Of a stretch of 6,162 nucleotides of DNA, positions 1 through 5,654 are shown in pieces (position 1 is the stretch's first letter; each line of letters starts with the position of its first letter). The DNA lies in the NCBI GenBank assembly GCA_001789855.1, contig MGAT01000012.1, forward strand, positions 15,986 to 22,147, given 5' to 3'. Origin of the DNA: Candidatus Roizmanbacteria bacterium RIFCSPLOWO2_01_FULL_44_13 (GTDB lineage Bacteria; Patescibacteriota; Microgenomatia; UBA1406; GWC2-37-13). The position numbers were made by a program, and so were the translations under genes. The notes beneath the pieces are model-generated. The model was not told the DNA's origin and did no database searches. It was given only the letters and a program-made list of their open reading frames with translations.

Positions 1-129
1 GCTCACCAGTCCGCGATCACGGGCGACACTGTTGGAGACGTATATAAAGATACCGCTGGTCCCGCAATCAACCCGATGATTAAAGTTTTAAACATTGTTG
101 CTTTACTGATTGCCAAATTTTTAAGATAA
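1..129 (+). CDS. hppA: Membrane-bound ion-translocating pyrophosphatase, C-terminal end (partial)
   Basis: An open frame enters from the left edge in frame 1 and ends at TAA 127-129, giving 42 residues. They contain [18 protein letters not shown] followed by a hydrophobic last helix (about residues 26-41). This is the hallmark C-terminus of membrane pyrophosphatases, which couple PPi hydrolysis to H+ or Na+ pumping across the cytoplasmic membrane. In this family the Asp, Asp, Lys and Asp of GDxxGDxxKD are active-site residues that bind Mg2+ and PPi; all four are present here (residues 9, 13, 16, 17). The protein ends soon after the last helix, as usual. Whether it pumps H+ or Na+ and needs K+ cannot be judged, because the deciding residues lie upstream. 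The last codons overlap the predicted gyrA promoter. Confidence 0.93.
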   Translation, partial: AHQSAITGDTVGDVYKDTAGPAINPMIKVLNIVALLIAKFLR

Positions 130-130
130 T
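102..130 (+). promoter_or_regulatory. Predicted gyrA promoter overlapping the hppA 3' end
   Basis: TTTACT (102-107, four matches to TTGACA) is followed after exactly 17 bp by GATAAT (125-130, five matches to TATAAT). The -10 overlaps the hppA TAA stop. Eight bases separate it from the gyrA ATG, so transcription would start within about two bases of the start codon. There is no Shine-Dalgarno sequence in the 9-bp gap. This fits the same near-leaderless layout seen before folD and the DMT transporter. The call rests on motif and spacing only. Confidence 0.5.
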
Positions 131-138
131 AGCTTTTT

Positions 139-2640
139 ATGGCAGACATTAAACAAAACATCCAACCAGCTGAAATCACGACCGAAATGAAGCGGGCTTA
201 CTTGGACTACGCTATGAGCGTCATTGTCTCCCGCGCCCTCCCCGATGTTCGCGACGGATTAAAACCGGTTCACCGAAGAATCCTTTACGCGATGTACAAA
301 ATGGGTTTGACCCACGGCGCCAGATTTTCAAAGAGCGCCAAGGTGGTCGGAGAAGTTTTGGGTAAGTACCACCCGCACGGCGACGCCCCGGTTTACGAGG
401 CTCTAGCGCGTCTTGCCCAGGACTTTTCCATGCGCTATCCCTTGATAAAAGGGCAGGGGAACTTCGGCTCGGTCGACGGCGACCCACCGGCCGCCATGCG
501 TTATACCGAAGCCAAGCTCTCCAAGATATCGGACGAGATGATGACCGACATCGAAAAAGAAACCGTTTCCTGGAGCGACAACTTCGACGGCACCCTAAAA
601 GAACCTGTCTTTGTCCCAGCCAAACTTCCTAACCTCCTCCTTATGGGAGCGGAAGGCATCGCTGTTGGTATGGCGACAAAGATCCCGCCCCACAACTTGA
701 CCGAGCTCGTCGACGCCATCGTCCATATAATAGACCGCGCCAAGTCGACGACAAAAAGCAAAGACCCCCACGAGAGCAAAAATAATTTAACCTTTAACGT
801 CGAGGTCGACGAACTTTTGGAATACGTCAAGGGGCCGGACTTTCCCACCTCGGGAATTATTTACGGCGCCGCCGACATCAAACAAGCATACCTCACCGGA
901 AGGGGATCCATAATGATTCGGGCAAAAATCGAAGACGAAGACATGGGCAAGGGAAAAACGGCCATCATCGTCACCGAGCTTCCCTACCAAGTCAATAAAT
1001 CCACCCTGGTTGAAAAAATTGCCAACCTTGTCGGCGACAAAAAATTGGTCGGCATCTCGGACTTACGGGACGAGTCTGACCGCCATGGTATACGCGTCGT
1101 CATCGAACTAAAACGCGACGCCCAGTACCGGAAAGTCGTCAACAATCTTTTCAAACATACCGAACTCCAAACGTCGTTCCCAATAAATATGGTCTGTTTG
1201 GTCGACGGCATTCCCCAAACCTTGGGGCTGAAATCGATTCTTGAGATTTACGTCAAGCACCGTGTCGACATCGTCACCAAGAGGAGCGAATACGAACTAA
1301 AACAAGCCAAAGCCCGCGCCCACATTCTGGAGGGCTATCTCATTGCCCTAAAACACATCGACGACGTTGTCGAAACGATAAAAAAATCAAAAGACGAACC
1401 AACCGCCAAGCTTCAGTTGATGAAAAAATTCAAATTATCAGAAATCCAGGCCCAGGCAATTCTCGACATGCAGCTCAAAAGATTGACCGGGCTTGAAAAA
1501 ACAAAAATCGAGGACGAATTGGCAATGCTGAAAGAAACAATCGAATATCTGGAAGGGCTATTAAAGGACGTCTTCAAAATCTTAAAAGTAATCAAACAAG
1601 AACTCGTTTATCTCAGGGAAAAATACGGCGACGAAAGGCGCACAAAAATTGTAAAATCCCGACCGGGCGAAATCACCGACGAGGAACTCATAGAAAACAA
1701 AGAAGTGATTGTCGTTTTGACCAAAGAAGGATATATCAAACAGGTGCCGCGCGAAACCTTCCGGGTGCAGCACCGGGGAGGCAAAGGGGTGGCCGGAATG
1801 GAAACCAAGGACACCGACAACGTCTACTACATCACCAACGCGATGACGCATGATTATATGCTCTGGTTCACCAACCAAGGCCGCGTCTTCCAGACCCGAG
1901 TCTGGGATGTGCCCGCCGGCAGCCGTATCTCAAAGGGCAAGGCCGTCATCAATTTAGTTTCCTTGAGGGCCGACGAAAAGATCACCTCAATCCTGACCTA
2001 TGACAACAACACCCTCGAGAACGTCAACAAAATGTTCGTTGTCATGTCGACGAAATTGGGAACGGTGAAAAAAACGTCGTTTAAAGACTACTCAAATATC
2101 AGAACCAACGGCATTATCGCGATCCGGCTCACCAAACAGGACGAACTCCTGTGGGTAAAACTGACCAACGGCCAGGCAAACGTGATTTTGGTTTCCAATA
2201 TGGGCAAGGCGATCGTCTTTAAGGAAAAAGAAATAAGAGCCACCGGGCGGGCTTCAATCGGGGTCAAGGGAATGGAGCTCGACGAGTCCGGCAACCAGGT
2301 GATCGCCGCTGACGTCTTTTCCGATAAAGAGTTCAAGAAAGACATTTTTGTCATCGGGGATAGGGGAATCGGCAAGAAAACCAAGTTGTCCAATTTCAAA
2401 GGCCAGCACCGTGGAGGTAAGGGAGTGAAGATCACCTCGATCGACCAAAAATTCGGCCACATCGCTTACTCCTCTATCATTGAATCGGAGGACACCACCC
2501 TAATAATGACTTCGAACCGGGGCCAGGTAGTAAAAATAGAACTCTCGTCAATTCCGTCGAGGTCGAGAACGGCCAAGGGCGTAATTCTGATGCGGTTCTC
2601 GGAAAAACAGGACAGGATCGTCAGCGCTACCATGATCTAG
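139..2640 (+). CDS. gyrA: DNA gyrase subunit A
   Basis: An 833-residue protein collinear with bacterial GyrA, the DNA breakage-reunion subunit that with GyrB introduces negative supercoils using ATP. The N-terminal winged-helix/tower domain has [20 protein letters not shown] at 21-40, [11 protein letters not shown] at 42-52 and the catalytic tyrosine in AAMRYTE, which falls at Tyr122 as in E. coli, next to Arg121. Ile174 in GIAVGMAT matches the DNA-wedging isoleucine. Coiled-coil arms span about 365-500. The C-terminal domain (about 518-833) shows six beta-pinwheel blades, with the GyrA box QHRGGKG at 544-550 separating it from ParC; an identical heptapeptide recurs at 756-762 in blade 5. There is no acidic tail. 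Relative to E. coli there are about 18 extra residues around 203-220, and the quinolone region reads [11 protein letters not shown]. The ATG is chosen because it starts just before the family's conserved N-terminus. It lies 9 bp after hppA and uses TAG. Confidence 0.98.
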   Translation: MADIKQNIQPAEITTEMKRAYLDYAMSVIVSRALPDVRDGLKPVHRRILYAMYKMGLTHGARFSKSAKVVGEVLGKYHPHGDAPVYEALARLAQDFSMRYPLIKGQGNFGSVDGDPPAAMRYTEAKLSKISDEMMTDIEKETVSWSDNFDGTLKEPVFVPAKLPNLLLMGAEGIAVGMATKIPPHNLTELVDAIVHIIDRAKSTTKSKDPHESKNNLTFNVEVDELLEYVKGPDFPTSGIIYGAADIKQAYLTGRGSIMIRAKIEDEDMGKGKTAIIVTELPYQVNKSTLVEKIANLVGDKKLVGISDLRDESDRHGIRVVIELKRDAQYRKVVNNLFKHTELQTSFPINMVCLVDGIPQTLGLKSILEIYVKHRVDIVTKRSEYELKQAKARAHILEGYLIALKHIDDVVETIKKSKDEPTAKLQLMKKFKLSEIQAQAILDMQLKRLTGLEKTKIEDELAMLKETIEYLEGLLKDVFKILKVIKQELVYLREKYGDERRTKIVKSRPGEITDEELIENKEVIVVLTKEGYIKQVPRETFRVQHRGGKGVAGMETKDTDNVYYITNAMTHDYMLWFTNQGRVFQTRVWDVPAGSRISKGKAVINLVSLRADEKITSILTYDNNTLENVNKMFVVMSTKLGTVKKTSFKDYSNIRTNGIIAIRLTKQDELLWVKLTNGQANVILVSNMGKAIVFKEKEIRATGRASIGVKGMELDESGNQVIAADVFSDKEFKKDIFVIGDRGIGKKTKLSNFKGQHRGGKGVKITSIDQKFGHIAYSSIIESEDTTLIMTSNRGQVVKIELSSIPSRSRTAKGVILMRFSEKQDRIVSATMI

Positions 2641-2650
2641 AGGCTCGGTG

Positions 2651-2659
2651 TGGTATAAT
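2651..2659 (+). promoter_or_regulatory. Extended -10 promoter of folD-miaA
   Basis: TGGTATAAT is a perfect extended -10 (TGn plus TATAAT, hexamer at 2654-2659) in the 28-bp gap between the gyrA stop and the folD ATG. No good -35 is seen at the usual distance (CATGAT at 2631-2636), as is common when the TGn extension is present. Only nine bases separate the hexamer from ATG 2669, so the transcript should start about 0-4 bases before the start codon. No Shine-Dalgarno sequence is present, so folD is predicted to be leaderless. Confidence 0.75.
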
Positions 2660-2668
2660 TAGGCATTC

Positions 2669-3535
2669 ATGAAAATAGAAGGGGCTCGAATTGCCGAATA
2701 TCTCCAAAGGTTGCTCCGCGCCGAGGTATCAAAGCGCAAAAAGAAAAAAAAACCAAGGCTCATCGTATTTTTGGCGGCAGAGACGGACGACCAGCTCTCG
2801 TTTGTAAAGATAAAATCAAAGATCGCCCATAAAATCGGCGTTGAATTCGAACTGATAAAGTTTAAAACCGCCCCTTCGTTCCAGCGCTTTGCTTCATTAA
2901 TAAAAGAAAAATCTATTGAGTCGAACGCAACCGGAACAATCATTCAACAACCCTTGCCCCAGGAGCTTTCCACCGACAGCCTCTACAACTATATTCCCGA
3001 CGTCAAAGAAATCGAAGGCGTTAAAACCAAATCTCCTTTTTATTCACCGATAGGACTGGCCGTTTTGACCGTGATTAAATTTATCTTTGGAAAACACCGC
3101 CTCGTTCCGGATCTTTTTGTCAATATGGATAAGGACCGGGCTTTTTTCAAAAAAATCTTCAAAAACAAACGCGTGGTCTTGGTCGGCCGGGGAGTGACCG
3201 GAGGCAGACCGATAGGTAAAGTATTAACCGAGGCAAAAATAAATTACATCAGCCTCAATTCACAAACACCCAATCCGGAAAGTTATTACAAAAACGCCGA
3301 CTTGATTATTACCGCCGTAGGAAAAAAGGTGATCGAGCCCTCGATGCTCAAAGAAGGCGTCATTCTCATTAACGTCGGATTAAGAAAGGAGCACGGCCGC
3401 CTGAAAGGTGATTATGAAGAAGCCGAGGTAAAAAATATCGCATCCTACTACACGCCGACTCCCGGGGGTGCCGGACCTATTGACGTCGTCTACCTCTACA
3501 AAAATCTCATCGATTCCGCTAAACTGCAGAAATGA
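2669..3535 (+). CDS. folD: Divergent FolD-type methylenetetrahydrofolate dehydrogenase/cyclohydrolase
   Basis: A 288-residue cytoplasmic protein with the FolD layout. The family interconverts 5,10-methylene-, methenyl- and 10-formyl-tetrahydrofolate. Recognisable blocks are FVKIKSKIAHKIG (45-57, around the catalytic Lys, here Lys49 or its near neighbour), GTIIQQPLP (89-97), the KEIEG counterpart of KDVDG (113-117), a Rossmann nucleotide-binding stretch VVLVGRGVTGGRPIG (169-183), ADLIITAVGK (210-219) and TPTPGGAGPIDV (262-273). Several usually invariant positions differ: Tyr to Phe in the YxxxK motif, Asp to Glu in KDVDG, PCTP to FYSP, GRS to GRG, and PMT to PID. The FHPxNxG segment after KDVDG is missing, and about 20 extra residues sit near 141-165. 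The family assignment is firm, but the activity is uncertain. Lysine-rich residues 22-28 are encoded across an A9 run. It is first in a coupled pair with miaA. Confidence 0.85.
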   Translation: MKIEGARIAEYLQRLLRAEVSKRKKKKKPRLIVFLAAETDDQLSFVKIKSKIAHKIGVEFELIKFKTAPSFQRFASLIKEKSIESNATGTIIQQPLPQELSTDSLYNYIPDVKEIEGVKTKSPFYSPIGLAVLTVIKFIFGKHRLVPDLFVNMDKDRAFFKKIFKNKRVVLVGRGVTGGRPIGKVLTEAKINYISLNSQTPNPESYYKNADLIITAVGKKVIEPSMLKEGVILINVGLRKEHGRLKGDYEEAEVKNIASYYTPTPGGAGPIDVVYLYKNLIDSAKLQK

Positions 3536-4380
3536 TAGTCGTCACCGGCCAGACGGCGACCGGCAAAACCGCACTCGCCTTAAAATTAGCCAAGAAATAT
3601 AACGGGGAATTGGTAAACTTCGACTCCCGTCAGGTCTATAAATACCTAGACATTATCACCGGCAAAGACCTGCCCGCGTCCAAAATCCACCTTTACGACA
3701 TAGTCGAGCCGGATCGATATTTTTCTTCGCACGACTTTGCTTTAAGGGCAAGGCCTGTAGTCGACGATATTATTAAGCGCGGAAAAACTCCGATATTGGT
3801 CGGCGGCACATACCTTTATCTGAAGCATTTATTGTACGGTTTTGACATCGGCGCCCCGCCAAACTTTGCCCTGCGTGATAAATTAAATTCAAAAACCGTC
3901 GAAGAACTGCAGAACGAATTGAAAAAATTAGATTTACAAACTTTTGAAAAAATGAATTACGGCGATCAAAATAATCCGAGAAGACTCGTCCGAAAGATTG
4001 AGATTGTTCATTCTTCAAGCGGAGCTGAGCGGAGTCGAGAAGAAAAAAGCTCTCGACCGGCTCGAACAATAAAACCCAAAATATTCATTGGCCTTCGTTT
4101 TGAGATGGCCGTCGATTTAAGGCATATCATAAAAACCAGGGCGGAGAAGCGGCTAAAACAAGGGGCGATTGAGGAAGTTAAATCAATCTTAAAAAAGGGA
4201 TACAAAGAAACCGACCCGGGTTTAAAAACGATCGGTTACCAGGAACTGATTATGTATCTCAAGGGAAAAATTTCAAAAGAAAAAGCTATTGAGTATTGGA
4301 TCAATCACGAAGTTCAATACGCGCACCGTCAATATACCTTTATGAAGAAAGACAATAATATTACCTGGCGTGAGATTTGA
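3532..4380 (+). CDS. miaA: tRNA dimethylallyltransferase
   Basis: A 282-residue MiaA, which transfers the dimethylallyl group from DMAPP to N6 of A37 in tRNAs reading UNN codons (i6A37). Visible motifs are the P-loop GQTATGKT (6-13), NFDSRQVYK (29-37) with the Asp and Ser of the substrate site, DIVEPDRYFSSHDF (56-69), VGGTYLYLKHLLYG (90-103, with Tyr where Gly is usual), NPRRLVRKIEI (148-158), the TIGYQEL block (233-239) and QYAHRQYTF (262-270, the counterpart of YAKRQxTW). It is slightly shorter than the usual 300 or so residues, ending soon after the last block. Residues 160-179 are Ser/Arg-rich and encoded by a palindromic repeat-like DNA segment lying in a variable region of the family. 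The ATG overlaps the folD stop as ATGA without a Shine-Dalgarno sequence, which implies translational coupling. The 3' end overlaps the convergent riboflavin kinase by 20 bp. Confidence 0.95.
   Translation: MIVVTGQTATGKTALALKLAKKYNGELVNFDSRQVYKYLDIITGKDLPASKIHLYDIVEPDRYFSSHDFALRARPVVDDIIKRGKTPILVGGTYLYLKHLLYGFDIGAPPNFALRDKLNSKTVEELQNELKKLDLQTFEKMNYGDQNNPRRLVRKIEIVHSSSGAERSREEKSSRPARTIKPKIFIGLRFEMAVDLRHIIKTRAEKRLKQGAIEEVKSILKKGYKETDPGLKTIGYQELIMYLKGKISKEKAIEYWINHEVQYAHRQYTFMKKDNNITWREI
4011..4057. repeat. Palindromic repeat-like segment inside miaA
   Basis: TTCTTC (4011-4016) pairs with GAAGAA (4039-4044). A second perfect arm pair, GTCGAGA (4034-4040) and TCTCGAC (4051-4057), encloses a 10-base loop. 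Between them AGCGGAG occurs twice (4018-4024 and 4028-4034). From memory, the core GAGCGGAGTCGA resembles short palindromic repeats dispersed in several bacterial groups. Here it is translated in frame as a Ser/Arg/Glu-rich stretch unlike the rest of MiaA. Only one copy is in the window, so repeat status is a hypothesis. Confidence 0.45.
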
Positions 4381-4732
4381 CTTTTTTCACGTCTTCGTTT
4401 ATCCGGTCGATCAATTCCTTTTTCGTTTTAAAGTCAAGAACAGGCCGAATAAATTCAATCAATTCGACCGTTATTTTTTGGTTCTTAAAGTCGGGGAGGC
4501 TTTTGTCACGCTCTCCAACTAGGTAAACTTCCAAACTTACTATTTCGTCCTTGAAGGCAGGAGAAGGGCCATAATGCATCGCCCCCAAATATTTTTTATT
4601 GAGGCAGTAAAAAAATACGGCATAAACTCCATATTCAATTTTTAGATTTTTGGGTAGCTCTAGATTAATTGTGGGAAATCCCAGCTCCCGCGCCCGGCCG
4701 CGGCCATGAATTTGAAAGCTTTCGAATTTCAC
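4361..4732 (-). CDS. Stand-alone riboflavin kinase (RibF C-terminal-domain type)
   Basis: A 123-residue protein matching only the kinase half of bifunctional RibF; it would convert riboflavin plus ATP to FMN in the cytoplasm. Seen: HGRGRARELGFPTINLELP (9-27), the flavin/ATP-site block, with Thr21 and Asn23 of the PTxN motif; GVYAVFF (35-41); YGPSPAF (54-60), the counterpart of IGxxPTF; LEVYL (67-71) with the Glu that acts as catalytic base in this family; and ELIEFIRP (90-97) near the end. The whole protein is one domain, and no FMN adenylyltransferase domain precedes it. The start is GTG at 4732-4730. Upstream in the same frame there is no start before a TAA stop at 4759-4757, so a missing N-terminal half is excluded locally. 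GTG and the transporter's TGA share GTGA, implying translational coupling. The 3' end overlaps miaA, convergently. Confidence 0.9.
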   Translation of the reverse strand: MKFESFQIHGRGRARELGFPTINLELPKNLKIEYGVYAVFFYCLNKKYLGAMHYGPSPAFKDEIVSLEVYLVGERDKSLPDFKNQKITVELIEFIRPVLDFKTKKELIDRINEDVKKVKSHAR

Positions 4733-5637
4733 TTTTTCGCGTTGAGCCTTGAAATTTTAAAGATATAAAAGAGGAGGGCGATTGCGGCAATAATCTGGGT
4801 TGGAGTCAAAAATGACTTATAAACCACCATGTCGATCACTACCGCCAATAATGGATAAATCAGCTCCAAAATTGTTGAAACCTTGACTTCGGTTTTTCTC
4901 AAACCGTGATAATAAATGAGAATCGCTACCATCCCCGTGGAAACGGCGATAAGAAGAAACCGCGCAAGTTGCGATAAAGTAACCGTCGGCAAGACCGATT
5001 GACTGTTAAAAATAAAAACGGCGGCGCCCGCCATCACTGTCGTCAAAATGAACCGGATCGCCGTGACAAAGCGGTCGTCGCTTTTAATCAAGGCTAGCCG
5101 GGAAAAGGCCGTCGATGTTCCCCACGCGAATGCGGCGCCGACGGCAAATAGGGCGGCGGCGAGGGTCCCTGTGCCTGTGGAAAAATTGACTCTGCCCGTC
5201 GGAAAGGTGACAAAATAAGCCGAGACGACAGCTAGTCCGGCATAGACCAAATATTTTCTCGTTATTTTTTCTTTGAGCAGTATCGCGCCAGCCGCGACGG
5301 CAAAAATCGGCTGAAGTTTTTGGAGCAAATAGACGACGCTAAAAGAAATGAACTGGGTTTGCAAAAGGGCAGTCGTAAACCAAAGCGTTCCCAAGAGCCC
5401 ACTCAACAGGGAGACGAAAATAATGGCAAGAAATTCTTTCCGCCCCAATTTGATTTTTTTGATAAATAGATCTTTAAAGAAAAACGGCAGGAGAATCAAG
5501 GCGCCGACGAGGTGTTCAAAAAAAACAATCACCACCGGCGGTAAAATGTAAAGGCTCCTTCTTATTATCCCGTCGAATGCCCAAAGAGAGGCGGCGATGA
5601 CGATTAAAAGGGGACCATTATTGAGGATTTTCTTCAT
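4729..5637 (-). CDS. EamA/DMT-superfamily membrane transporter
   Basis: A 302-residue, strongly hydrophobic protein with about ten membrane helices (roughly 8-27, 34-54, 69-89, 96-120, 128-145, 155-177, 189-210, 223-243, 252-273, 279-297), in two five-helix EamA halves. The first half ends with the typical LQPIFAVAAGAILLKEKIT (108-126), including the conserved Glu123 after helix 4. In the second half the equivalent site reads VVYKSFLTPTQ (271-281), with Lys-Ser and no Glu. DMT proteins export or import many small metabolites and the sequence alone does not fix the substrate. Its coupling to a riboflavin kinase through a 4-base overlap makes riboflavin a reasonable candidate, since RibN and ImpX belong to the same superfamily. 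The ATG lies 14 bp after the lepA stop and directly behind a predicted extended -10. It could instead be a generic metabolite exporter. Confidence 0.92.
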   Translation of the reverse strand: MKKILNNGPLLIVIAASLWAFDGIIRRSLYILPPVVIVFFEHLVGALILLPFFFKDLFIKKIKLGRKEFLAIIFVSLLSGLLGTLWFTTALLQTQFISFSVVYLLQKLQPIFAVAAGAILLKEKITRKYLVYAGLAVVSAYFVTFPTGRVNFSTGTGTLAAALFAVGAAFAWGTSTAFSRLALIKSDDRFVTAIRFILTTVMAGAAVFIFNSQSVLPTVTLSQLARFLLIAVSTGMVAILIYYHGLRKTEVKVSTILELIYPLLAVVIDMVVYKSFLTPTQIIAAIALLFYIFKISRLNAKK

Positions 5638-5645
5638 GAGGATTT

Positions 5646-5654
5646 ATTATATCA
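5646..5654 (-). promoter_or_regulatory. Extended -10 promoter of the transporter-riboflavin kinase pair
   Basis: Read on the minus strand, TGATATAAT (5654 down to 5646) is a perfect TGn plus TATAAT element. Its TGA is the stop codon of lepA. Eight bases separate the hexamer from the transporter ATG at 5637, predicting a leader of about two bases and no Shine-Dalgarno site. The -35 at a 17-bp spacer is weak (TCTTCA). It would give the pair transcription independent of lepA. Confidence 0.65.

Noticed and set aside
221..487. Minus-strand open frame of 88 codons opposite gyrA
   Set aside because: It lies wholly antisense to strongly conserved gyrA, its product is Arg/Pro-rich with no family resemblance, and no promoter precedes it. 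The other minus-strand frames under gyrA (501-2462) look the same.
2659..2943. Minus-strand open frame of 94 codons opposite the folD start
   Set aside because: It is a shadow of folD codon use; the product has no recognisable motif and the frame would cross the folD promoter.
4034..4057. Hairpin in miaA as an intrinsic terminator
   Set aside because: The 7-bp stem has a 10-base loop. No T-run follows it on the plus strand, and on the minus strand the T-run sits in the loop rather than after the stem.
3773..4205. Minus-strand open frames opposite miaA
   Set aside because: Antisense to conserved MiaA motifs, with no family match; read-through from the riboflavin kinase could transcribe them but there is no sign of translation.
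5638..5654. FMN riboswitch before the transporter-kinase pair
   Set aside because: Only 14 bp separate lepA from the transporter and the predicted transcript has almost no leader, so there is no room for an aptamer.
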